Below are positions 43,939 through 52,674 of a DNA stretch of 64,000 nt, one piece after another (the first letter of the stretch is position 1; the number at the start of each line of letters is the position of its first letter). Position numbers and translations under genes: made by a program. The notes below the pieces were generated by a model, which ran no database searches, was not told the origin of the DNA, and worked only from the letters and a program-made list of their open reading frames with translations. The DNA comes from Chitinophaga chungangae (GTDB lineage: Bacteria; Bacteroidota; Bacteroidia; Chitinophagales; Chitinophagaceae): assembly GCF_017742215.1 (NCBI RefSeq), contig NZ_JAGHKP010000004.1, positions 310,001-374,000 on the forward strand. Direction: 5' to 3'.

Positions 43939-46900
43939 ATGAACGAGATAAGATCGGAGCGCCTGCACATCAGGCCCGGGTGGATCGTCTGCCTGGCGCT
44001 GGCTTTGTGCTGCCTGTGCATCCGGCGGGTCTCAGCGCAGCAGCCCGGCGAAGAACTCCGGCGCACGATGGTCAGCATCCAGGTGGTGAACCAGACGTTC
44101 GACAAAGTGTTCGAGCAGATAGAGGCAAACACCCGCTTCAAATTCGTTTACAATCCTTCGGAAATAACAGGCAGCGGTAAAGTAACGATCTCCCGGAAGA
44201 ACATTTCCGTGGAACAAGTGCTGAAATTGCTGCCGCCCGCGCTGGAATACGAACTGAGGGGACGGAACATCCTCATCACCCGGCGCGAAACGCCACCGCC
44301 CGACCCGGCCGCCGCACAAATGCTGAGAGGCCGCGTGACGGACACCAAAGCCAATCCCCTGGCGGGCGTGAGCGTTACGGTGAAAGGCTCGCAAATCCGC
44401 GTGGCATCGAACCAGGCCGGTGCGTTCAGCATCCGCGCAGGCCCGGGAGACACGCTGCACCTGAGCCTGATCGGCTATTGCGAGCAGGACGTGCCGGTGG
44501 AACAGGCCACCCTGCTGTACATCACGCTGCTGCCGAAACATTCCGCGCTCAAAGAGGTAGTAGTGATCGGCTACGGCACTTCCAGCAAGGAAAATCTCAC
44601 CACCGCCGTCGGTACCGTAAAAGGGGAAGAGCTGAACGAACGCGCCTCCGCCATGAACATGATGCAGGGGCTTGCAGGGAAAGTGGCCGGCGTAAGCGTG
44701 ATGATGAACTCAGGTAAACCAGGGGGCAACCCCATCGTAAAGATCAGGGGCACCGGCTCCATCAATGCATACAACGGGCCGCTCTACGTGATAGACGGAA
44801 TTGTGGGGGCCGACCCGATGATCATCGATCCAAATATAGTTGCCGCGGTAGACGTGCTGAAAGATGCCGCTGCCTCGGCAATTTACGGTTCAAGGGGTTC
44901 CAACGGCGTGATCGTGATCACCACCAAAAAGGGCACCAAAAACACTTCCGGCATCTCGTTCCGTAATACGCTCAGCTTCGGCACCCTTGCGCGCAAAGTG
45001 GAGCTGATGGATGCAAGCCAGGCGCTGGAAATGTTCAAACGCGAATACGAATACCTGCCCGGCCGCACTGCGCCGCACCTCGATCCGGCAAGGCAGTTTC
45101 TCCGGAAAGACGAACTGTTCAACACAGACGGTACGCCGAAGTATAACACCGACTGGCAGGAAGAAGCCAGCCGCGTGGCCGTTTCGCACGAACATTCGCT
45201 GGCGCTCTCCGCCGGGAAAGAAGGCATTTCAGCGCTGGTGAACCTTTCGTACAACGATCAGCAGGGCATCCTGATCAACAGCTACTCGCGGCAGGTGAAC
45301 GGTTTTATCAATATCGGCTGGGACGTGAAAAAATGGCTGCATGTGCAGGCAGTGATCAACAGCGGCGCGTTCAAACAAAATAATGTAGACATCAATACTT
45401 TCGGGCTGAACGCCGTGCGCCAGATCTACGAGTTCCTCCCGTTTTTTCCGGTGCGTTATGCAGACGGCTCTTATTCCCGCAAAGGCGATTATCCCGGCGC
45501 GGAGGATTCAGAAAACCCGGTGAGGCTGATGCGGGAAGTGAAGTCGGTTGCCGGCCGCACCTACACCATGGGCAACCTGCTCACCACCATCCGCTTCAGC
45601 GACAAACTGCATCTTACAGCGGGGCTCAGCGGGCAGACCGGCGCCAATTACAACCTGTATTATTCCGGGCGCGACATCCGCGGTTATTCAGACACGCAGC
45701 AAGGCGTGGCAACGCGCGGGCACGGCAATTCCGGCTCCTGGACCTCTGAAGATTACCTGACCTGGAACGACCAGTTCGGCAAACATAAGCTCACCGCGGT
45801 GGCCGGCGCCAGCTGGTATTATTTCGCGAACATGAATACCGAAGCGGGCAGCGAAGGTTTTTTCGATGATTTTTTTTCATACAACAGCCTGCAAACCGGC
45901 CTGGTGCCGCAACGGCCGCAGTCCGGCACGAGCAACACCGCCATGAACTCGTACTACATGCGGTTCAATTATGATTTCGACAGCCGCTACCTGTTCGGTT
46001 TTTCATTCCGGGCAGACGGTTCTTCGAGGTTCGGCGCAAACAACATGTACGGCTATTTTCCGAGCTTCTCCGCCGCATGGCGCCTGTCTTCGGAGCCTTT
46101 TATGCAGGACGTTCACAGCATTACCGACCTGAAACTGCGCGCCAGTTACGGAATCGTGGGCAATGCGAATATCGGCGATTATGTAACGCAGGACAGGATA
46201 CGCAGCGGGCAGGTGGTGTTCGACGGTCAGCTCGAGCCTTCCGCCACGCTGGAAGCGCTGGGCAACAGGGACCTGAAATGGGAAAAGGCGCACCAGCTGA
46301 ATTTCGGGATCGACGCGTCGCTGTTCGACGGCAGGGTGCAATTCACCGGCGACGTGTATAACCGCGTCACAAAAGACCTGCTGTATTACAAGCTGCTGCC
46401 GGCCACCACCGGTTACGAAGGAGTGTACGACAACATCGGTTCTATCCGTAACCGGGGAATTGAATTGTCGCTGGTAACCAGCAACATCCGCCGCGGGCAC
46501 TTTTCATGGAATACTTCACTGATCTATTCCATGAACCGCTCCCGTGTGCTGGAGCTGAACGGCGACATCATGTATCCCTGGGGAGGCCGCATCATGGAAG
46601 GCCGCCCGCTGAACGAATTTTACGGTTACCTGCGGCTCGGCACCTGGGGAACGGAAGAAGCGGCAGAAGCCGCGGCCTTCGGCAAAAAGCCGGGAGACCT
46701 GAAATACGCGGACCTGAACAATAACAAAGTGAAAGATGCAGACGACCGGACGGTGCTGGGAAACGGGATGCCCGATTTTGAAACGAACATGGCGAATACG
46801 GTAACGTACCGTGATTTTTCCGTAGCCATAGACCTGCAGGCCATTTACGGGCACAGCCTTGCCAACTTCACCCGGCTCATCATGGAAAACGCCGCACCGG

Positions 46901-47268
46901 CCACGAACAGTTATGCAAGAACGCTGAACGCCTGGACGCCGCAGCGGCAAAATGTAATGAACGCCGCGCTGCGCTTGCCCGGAGACGGGTTCGACAGCGA
47001 GATGGACAGCTACAATATCGAAAAAGGAACGTTCCTGCGCGTGCGCAACATTTCCTTTGGTTACCGCGTTCGTGAAAGCTGGCTGAAACGATATCATGTG
47101 AAATCGGCCATGTTCAGCGTCAACCTGGAAAACTATTTCCTGTTCACGAAATACAAAGGCTACGATCCTGAAGCATCTTCGTTCGACGGCGACTTTAACC
47201 AGGGCGTGGACCTTTACCAGTATCCCAAGGCAAAAACGCTGGCATTCAGTTTAAACGTTACATTCTAA
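43939..47268 (+). CDS. SusC-family TonB-dependent transducer with STN signalling domain
   Basis: A 1109-residue transporter, the only complete SusC here with an N-terminal secretin/TonB STN domain (about 45-115, FDKVFEQIEANTRFKFVYNP). This domain contacts FecR-type anti-sigma factors. It is followed by the regulatory domain (LRGRVTDTKANPLAGVSVTV, about 128-205), the plug (VVVIGYGTSSKENLTTAVGT; VLKDAAASAIYGSRGSNG at 307-324) and the barrel ending VTF. The C-terminal calcium-like loop is degenerate (DLNNNKVKDADDR). The signal peptide is preceded by a charged stretch (MNEIRSERLHIRPG). It should both import and sense the glycan. SusD follows after 10 bases. Confidence 0.96.
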   Translation: MNEIRSERLHIRPGWIVCLALALCCLCIRRVSAQQPGEELRRTMVSIQVVNQTFDKVFEQIEANTRFKFVYNPSEITGSGKVTISRKNISVEQVLKLLPPALEYELRGRNILITRRETPPPDPAAAQMLRGRVTDTKANPLAGVSVTVKGSQIRVASNQAGAFSIRAGPGDTLHLSLIGYCEQDVPVEQATLLYITLLPKHSALKEVVVIGYGTSSKENLTTAVGTVKGEELNERASAMNMMQGLAGKVAGVSVMMNSGKPGGNPIVKIRGTGSINAYNGPLYVIDGIVGADPMIIDPNIVAAVDVLKDAAASAIYGSRGSNGVIVITTKKGTKNTSGISFRNTLSFGTLARKVELMDASQALEMFKREYEYLPGRTAPHLDPARQFLRKDELFNTDGTPKYNTDWQEEASRVAVSHEHSLALSAGKEGISALVNLSYNDQQGILINSYSRQVNGFINIGWDVKKWLHVQAVINSGAFKQNNVDINTFGLNAVRQIYEFLPFFPVRYADGSYSRKGDYPGAEDSENPVRLMREVKSVAGRTYTMGNLLTTIRFSDKLHLTAGLSGQTGANYNLYYSGRDIRGYSDTQQGVATRGHGNSGSWTSEDYLTWNDQFGKHKLTAVAGASWYYFANMNTEAGSEGFFDDFFSYNSLQTGLVPQRPQSGTSNTAMNSYYMRFNYDFDSRYLFGFSFRADGSSRFGANNMYGYFPSFSAAWRLSSEPFMQDVHSITDLKLRASYGIVGNANIGDYVTQDRIRSGQVVFDGQLEPSATLEALGNRDLKWEKAHQLNFGIDASLFDGRVQFTGDVYNRVTKDLLYYKLLPATTGYEGVYDNIGSIRNRGIELSLVTSNIRRGHFSWNTSLIYSMNRSRVLELNGDIMYPWGGRIMEGRPLNEFYGYLRLGTWGTEEAAEAAAFGKKPGDLKYADLNNNKVKDADDRTVLGNGMPDFETNMANTVTYRDFSVAIDLQAIYGHSLANFTRLIMENAAPATNSYARTLNAWTPQRQNVMNAALRLPGDGFDSEMDSYNIEKGTFLRVRNISFGYRVRESWLKRYHVKSAMFSVNLENYFLFTKYKGYDPEASSFDGDFNQGVDLYQYPKAKTLAFSLNVTF

Positions 47269-47278
47269 TGGATTGTTT

Positions 47279-48775
47279 ATGAAACCGGACAAGATAAAAG
47301 TGATGATGTTATTGCTGCTGGCGGCTTTCAGCTCCTGCAACAAATTCCTGGAAGAGGAGCCTTCCGGTTCGCTCAACCTGTCTCACTACTACAAAACGCC
47401 CGAACAGGTGGCCGCCGCCGTGAACGGCACTTACGAGGGGCTGGGCACGCCTTTCGTGGTGAACATCGGTGTGTCGGTGAGCCCGGTATACTCGCTCGAA
47501 TACATCACCGGCTATAGCCGCAGGCCAAGGCCTTCGGGGTTTGAAGACGACCAGTTCCTTCGCCTGGACCGGCTGGACGATGCGAACTCGCGGTTGCAGG
47601 GCTGGTGGAATTCCACTTATTATCCCGTGGAAAACTGCAATAGCGTGATCGAACATGTGAGCGTGACGACGTTGGTAGATGAAGTGACGAAACAGCGATA
47701 CCTCGGCCAGGCGTACTTTCTGCGCGCATGGTATTATTTCCAGGCGGTGCGGCTTTTTGGCGACGTGCCCCTGAAACTGACCACCACCAAGGACTTGAAT
47801 GATGTGAAGATCCGCCGGTCGCCAAAAGAAGCGGTGTACGAACAGATCGTGAAAGACCTTACCGCCGCGGAAAACTGCGGCCTGCCCTGGACCGATCCCA
47901 GCGGGCGCGTGAGCCTCGGCGCGGTGAAATCGCTGCTCGCGAAAGTGTACATCACGATGGCCGGGTATCCTTTGCAGAAGGGCGTTCCGTATTATCAGAA
48001 GGCGTACGGCAAAGCACTGGAAGTGATCGGCAGTCACCAGTTCTCTTTGTTCGAACAATACAGCGACCTGCGCAACGCCGCAGTGCAAAATACCAGGGAG
48101 CACATTTTTATGCTGCAGCGCCATCCTACCGTGGCGGTGAGCAACATTCACGGCGCGTACCAACCGTACCCGGACCAGCCGATTTCCATACAACCCGCGT
48201 ACGGCGGGGCGATGGCGCCAACGCAGGCATTTTACGATTCATATGCCAACAACGACGGGCGTAAACAGGAACAGGCTTTTTTTTACACGAAATACCCGCG
48301 GTACGGCAACCCGGCTGAAACGATCTTTTTTCCTTCGCCCTGCATTTTTAAGTTCTGGGACGCGGAAGCCGAAAGATCCGGCCGCTCAGGGGCCAACTTT
48401 CCGCTTATACGCTACGCCGATGTGCTGCTGCTGTGCGCCGAAGCAAAAAGTTATATCGACGGCGGCCAGACTTCAGACGCAACGGCCATCGACGCCTATT
48501 ACGCGGTACGCCACCGCGCGTTCCCGTCGGAAGCGAAACCGGTTGTTTTGTCGACTGACGATATTTTGAAAGAACGATACTGGGAACTTTGTTTTGAATT
48601 TCAAACCTGGTACGACATGCTGCGAACGCGTAAAGCTTTTGATGTGGAGCACGGTGTTATGACCGGCCTGACAGGCTACAAAGCGCCCAATCACCTGAGA
48701 GCGTTCCAGGATAGCGACCTTCAATTTCCATTACCACTAGCTGAAGTTCAGAAGAACCCGGACTTGGCGCTTTAA
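47279..48775 (+). CDS. SusD-family glycan-binding lipoprotein (short, divergent)
   Basis: A 498-residue SusD, the shortest of the seven. A TTG at 47273 is in frame, but the ATG at 47279 gives the signal with Cys20 (AFSSC). The helical scaffold is clear (RYLGQAYFLRAWYYFQAVRL). The C-terminal signature is altered: KERYWELCFEFQTWYDMLRT replaces RxxExxxEGxRxxDLRRW, losing the EG and the RRW. The tail is EVQKNPDLAL rather than NPGW. It pairs with the STN-type SusC. The GH38 gene starts 7 bases after its stop, so these are surely co-transcribed. Confidence 0.93.
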   Translation: MKPDKIKVMMLLLLAAFSSCNKFLEEEPSGSLNLSHYYKTPEQVAAAVNGTYEGLGTPFVVNIGVSVSPVYSLEYITGYSRRPRPSGFEDDQFLRLDRLDDANSRLQGWWNSTYYPVENCNSVIEHVSVTTLVDEVTKQRYLGQAYFLRAWYYFQAVRLFGDVPLKLTTTKDLNDVKIRRSPKEAVYEQIVKDLTAAENCGLPWTDPSGRVSLGAVKSLLAKVYITMAGYPLQKGVPYYQKAYGKALEVIGSHQFSLFEQYSDLRNAAVQNTREHIFMLQRHPTVAVSNIHGAYQPYPDQPISIQPAYGGAMAPTQAFYDSYANNDGRKQEQAFFYTKYPRYGNPAETIFFPSPCIFKFWDAEAERSGRSGANFPLIRYADVLLLCAEAKSYIDGGQTSDATAIDAYYAVRHRAFPSEAKPVVLSTDDILKERYWELCFEFQTWYDMLRTRKAFDVEHGVMTGLTGYKAPNHLRAFQDSDLQFPLPLAEVQKNPDLAL

Positions 48776-48782
48776 CAATAAC

Positions 48783-51272
48783 ATGAAACTAAAACGTTTT
48801 TGCCTGGCGGTGCTGCTCACCGCTGCGGCACAGGAATCTTTTGCCCAGGAGCATTACTTTATCGACGGCTATCACGGCGGCGTGTACGGGCATTACCCCG
48901 TATGGTACACGCAGTTTATGACCAGCCAGCTGCAGGCCCATCCGAACTGGAAGATCAATCTGGAAATAGAGCCGGAAACCTGGGATGCGGTGAAAATAAG
49001 AGAACCGGAAGCGTATGCCGCTTTCAAAAAACTGTTCGCCGACCAGTCGGACGCTGGCCGCATCGAATACGTGAGCCCGGCATACGGCCAGAGTTATTTG
49101 TACACCGGCTCCGGCGAAAGCATGATCCGGCAGTTCAGCTACGGGATGCAAAAAGTGAAGGAACATTTCCCCGAAGCAGTATTCACCACTTATTCCAGCG
49201 AAGAGCCGTGTTTTACGAGCGCGCTGCCGCAGGTGTTGCTTTCTTTCGGGTACAAATACGCCTCGCTGAAAAATCCCAACACCTGCTGGGGCGGCTACAC
49301 CCGCGCGTTCGGCGGGGAGATCGTGCAGTGGCAGGGGCCGGATGGAAGCAGGTTGCCCACTGTTCCGCGTTACGCTTCGGAAGCGTTGTTAGCCAATTCA
49401 ACCTGGCAAACCACCGCCTGGAACAACGGCCGCGAATACATTCAGTCCGCAATGGCGATGGGTATCAAAAATCCCGTCGGTATGTGCCTGCAGGACGCGG
49501 GCTGGCGCAACGGCCCCTGGCTGAAACAAAAAGCGAAGTATGAAACCTGGCGAAATTATATCGGGCATATTGCGGACAAACAAAACGCGCAGGTCTGGAA
49601 ACTGAGCCAGGAAGATATTAACGTAAGCCTTGTGTGGGGCGCGCAGGTATTGCAGCGCATTGCGCAGCAGGTGAGAAGCGCGGAAAACAAACTGGCCATT
49701 GCTGAAAAATACGCGGCCATCAGCGCGCTGCACGACCATGCAGCCTGGCCGCAACGTATGCTCGATACGGCCTGGAAATCTTTACTGCTGGCCCAGCACC
49801 ACGATTGCTGGATCGTTCCCTACAACGGCCGGAAAGGCGATACCTGGATAGATAAAGTGCAACGCTGGACGGATAGGTCGTTGGCGGTAAGCGACAGCAT
49901 CCTGCAAGGAAATAATGCTGAAGAAAAATATTTCCGCATCGTCAATACCGCCGCGTTTCCCCGTGAAGAATGGGTGACCGTTAAAAGCGACGGCGGCACG
50001 GGGAAATGGGAAGATAGCAAAGGCAATCCAGTAGCGGCTTTCCGGCTTACGGACAGCACCATGATGTTGCACGCCCGCGTGCCCGCGATGGGCTTCAGCG
50101 TGTACCGCCGTACGGAAGGCATTACAAAAGATCTTGAGAAGAAACCCTTATGGCGTATGCAAAACGGGAAGTACCTGCTCGAAACAGACCTGTATAAAAT
50201 AGAAATAGACCCTTCCCGAGGCGGCGCGATCACCAGCCTGGTAGCGAAAAAGCTGAAGCAGCGGCAAATGGTAGACGTGAAGAAGGGCGTCTTCAACGAA
50301 CTGAAAGGTTTTTTTTATGATGAAGCGGCATGGCGTTCCAGCACGGATACGGCGGCTACCGTACGCATCACGGAAGACAACAAGGCCCGTGTTACCGCGG
50401 AGATCAAAGGTTTTATCGCGGGGCATCCTTTTACCCAACTGGTCACGCTAACGAACGGCGAACGCAGGATAGACATGCAGGTGAAGATCGACTGGAAAAA
50501 TAATCCCGGCATCGGGGCGTATTCGCAGGCGGAAGGTTACCGCGCGGAAACTTACCGTAAAGCATTTTACAACGACAGTTTTAAGCTGAAAGTAATGTTC
50601 CCCGTCAACCTTCCACAACAACGCATCAGCAAAGACGCACCGTACGACGTAACGGAAAGCCGGCTGGAAAATACTTTCTTCAACAGCTGGGACAGCATCA
50701 AAAATAATGTCGTGCTGCATTGGGTGGATGTTACGGATGGAAACGCCGGTTTTGCCGTATTCACCGACCACACCACCAGTTATGTACACGGAAAAGGCCA
50801 CCCGCTGGGCTTTACGCTGCAATACGTTGGAAGAGCGCTGTGGGGGCGGAATTACAGCGTTGAAGGCCCCACGGAAGTAAGATACGCTATCGTTCCGCAT
50901 GGCGGCGAATGGGACAAGGGAAAGATCAGTCTCGAAGAAACGCGTTGGTGCGAACCGCTGACAGTTGCGCCCTCTTCGAACAGCGGTGATTTTTCCCTGC
51001 TGACGGTAAAAGATGACCGGTGGCAGGTGCCTGCCATCATGGTAGATGGAAACGACCTGCTCATCAGGCTGTACAACGCCGCAGGCGATGCGAAGGAACA
51101 GGAGATCGTCTTCAGCGGCAAAGCCGGCAGCGCCCTTCTCGAGCGGCTCGACGGCCAGGTGATAAAACCGCTGGCAACCCGGCAGGCATCGGGAAAAACG
51201 GCCATCCGTTTGTCCATGCCGCGTTTTGGCATCCGCACCATCCGTTTGAAAAATGTAATACAGCAACCATAA
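48783..51272 (+). CDS. GH38-like alpha-mannosidase, atypical active site
   Basis: An 829-residue protein with signal peptide (cut before QEHYF) and GH38-type layout: N-terminal catalytic barrel (about 20-265), helical bundle with LLLAQHHDCWIVPYNG (about 335-350), and large C-terminal beta domains. GH38 enzymes are zinc-dependent retaining alpha-mannosidases. By eye, the usual metal motif HxD appears as DGYHGGVYGH and the nucleophile motif (WQ.DPFGHS in classical members) as TYSSEEPCF, with Glu140 or Glu141 where Asp is expected. This may be a distinct GH38 clade with altered metal use or specificity. It lies in the ECF-regulated locus with SGNH and GH92 enzymes, so a mannose-containing glycan remains the best guess. 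Confidence 0.8.
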   Translation: MKLKRFCLAVLLTAAAQESFAQEHYFIDGYHGGVYGHYPVWYTQFMTSQLQAHPNWKINLEIEPETWDAVKIREPEAYAAFKKLFADQSDAGRIEYVSPAYGQSYLYTGSGESMIRQFSYGMQKVKEHFPEAVFTTYSSEEPCFTSALPQVLLSFGYKYASLKNPNTCWGGYTRAFGGEIVQWQGPDGSRLPTVPRYASEALLANSTWQTTAWNNGREYIQSAMAMGIKNPVGMCLQDAGWRNGPWLKQKAKYETWRNYIGHIADKQNAQVWKLSQEDINVSLVWGAQVLQRIAQQVRSAENKLAIAEKYAAISALHDHAAWPQRMLDTAWKSLLLAQHHDCWIVPYNGRKGDTWIDKVQRWTDRSLAVSDSILQGNNAEEKYFRIVNTAAFPREEWVTVKSDGGTGKWEDSKGNPVAAFRLTDSTMMLHARVPAMGFSVYRRTEGITKDLEKKPLWRMQNGKYLLETDLYKIEIDPSRGGAITSLVAKKLKQRQMVDVKKGVFNELKGFFYDEAAWRSSTDTAATVRITEDNKARVTAEIKGFIAGHPFTQLVTLTNGERRIDMQVKIDWKNNPGIGAYSQAEGYRAETYRKAFYNDSFKLKVMFPVNLPQQRISKDAPYDVTESRLENTFFNSWDSIKNNVVLHWVDVTDGNAGFAVFTDHTTSYVHGKGHPLGFTLQYVGRALWGRNYSVEGPTEVRYAIVPHGGEWDKGKISLEETRWCEPLTVAPSSNSGDFSLLTVKDDRWQVPAIMVDGNDLLIRLYNAAGDAKEQEIVFSGKAGSALLERLDGQVIKPLATRQASGKTAIRLSMPRFGIRTIRLKNVIQQP

Positions 51273-51292
51273 AAAACAATTAACAACACGAT

Positions 51293-52669
51293 ATGAAAAG
51301 ATTATTGTATTCCATCGGGCTGGGCCTCGGCACGCTTTGCGCACAGGCCCAGGTAAAGCCTTTCCAGCAGAACGACCGCGTTATTTTCGTCGGCAACAGC
51401 ATTACGGAAGCCGGCGCCTATGTGTCTTACGTTTACCTTTATTACATGACGCATTTCCCCGGCAAAAGGCTGGTGATCATGAACGGCGGCATCGGCGGCG
51501 ATAAAGCGTCTGACATTTACCGCCGGCTGGATTATGACATTCTCGCCAAAAAACCGAATGTGCTGATCCTGACCTTTGGCATGAACGATACGGGTTATTT
51601 CGAATTTAACAACAGCGATTCGGATAAAACCGCCGCCGAGCGCATCGAAGCTTCGCGGAAAAACTATGTGATGATCGAAGACCGGTTGAAAAAACTGCCG
51701 GATATACAGAAGGTCCTGATGTCTTCCCCGCCCTACGACGAAACCGCGAAGATCGGCGGCGCCGTGTTCCGCGGTAAACACAAAGCCATGCTGGAAGTCG
51801 TGAAATTCCAGGAAGCGGCCGCGAAACAAAACGGCTGGCCTTTTGCCGATCTTTTCCGCCCCATGACGGCACTGAACGCACAACTGCAGCAGAAAGATTC
51901 CGCGTTCACCTTGATCGGCCCGGACAGGGTGCATCCCGGCAACGCCGGCCATCTTGTAATGGCTTCGCTGTTCCTGAAAAACCAGGGGCTGAGCGGCGTG
52001 CCGGTTGCGGACGTACGCATCGACGCGGCGGGAGGAAAAGTAAAACAGGAGGTGAATTGCAGCATCAGCAATTTTTCCGCTTCCACCGGGAAAGTAAGCT
52101 ACAATTACCTCGCGGCCTCACTGCCTTTCCCGATCGACACGGTGGCGCGCACCTGGGGCAACGACCAAAAACAGGCCGATGCGCTGAAATGGATACCGTT
52201 TACGGATGAATTTAACCGCGAGATGCTGGAAGTAGACGGTCTGCAGCCGGGCGATTACAATTTGCTGATCGACGGTCATGCCGTGGGCGAATGGTCTGCC
52301 GGTGCGTTCAGCAAAGGCATCAATCTCGCCACGGTGCCCGAAACGCCGCAGTACAAACAAGCTACGTCCATCATGCAGCTCAACATCCGCCGCGCCGAAG
52401 TGGAAGCGCGCCTGCGCAGGTATTTCTGGGTGCAGGGCAACTTTTTCGATAAAAGGAACCTGCGCCAGCAAGACAATGCCGCCGCGCTGGACAGCATCCG
52501 CAAATACGCGAAAAACGACGGCATGCTGCGGTACCACGAAGAAAACTACGAAACGGCCATGTACAAGGAACTGCGCGCCGCCTGGCAGCAGGAGATCGAC
52601 ACGATCATCGACCTGATCTACAAACTGAACAAACCCGTTTCGCACAAAATCGAGATCGTTAAAATCTAA
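51293..52669 (+). CDS. SGNH/GDSL-family hydrolase (probable carbohydrate esterase)
   Basis: A 458-residue exported protein (signal cut near AQA-QV). The N-terminal ~235 residues are an SGNH fold: FVGNSITEAG with nucleophile Ser36, Gly in MNGGIGGDKASD, Asn in LTFGMNDTG, and Asp211/His214 in DRVHPGN. The C-terminal half is beta-rich (ISNFSASTGKVSYNYLAAS), then helical (RRAEVEARLRRYFWVQ), as in PUL-linked SGNH hydrolases. It probably removes acetyl or other ester groups from the glycan before the mannosidases act. It starts 20 bases after GH38 and ends 5 bases before the GH92 start. Confidence 0.88.
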   Translation: MKRLLYSIGLGLGTLCAQAQVKPFQQNDRVIFVGNSITEAGAYVSYVYLYYMTHFPGKRLVIMNGGIGGDKASDIYRRLDYDILAKKPNVLILTFGMNDTGYFEFNNSDSDKTAAERIEASRKNYVMIEDRLKKLPDIQKVLMSSPPYDETAKIGGAVFRGKHKAMLEVVKFQEAAAKQNGWPFADLFRPMTALNAQLQQKDSAFTLIGPDRVHPGNAGHLVMASLFLKNQGLSGVPVADVRIDAAGGKVKQEVNCSISNFSASTGKVSYNYLAASLPFPIDTVARTWGNDQKQADALKWIPFTDEFNREMLEVDGLQPGDYNLLIDGHAVGEWSAGAFSKGINLATVPETPQYKQATSIMQLNIRRAEVEARLRRYFWVQGNFFDKRNLRQQDNAAALDSIRKYAKNDGMLRYHEENYETAMYKELRAAWQQEIDTIIDLIYKLNKPVSHKIEIVKI

Positions 52670-52674
52670 CAAAC

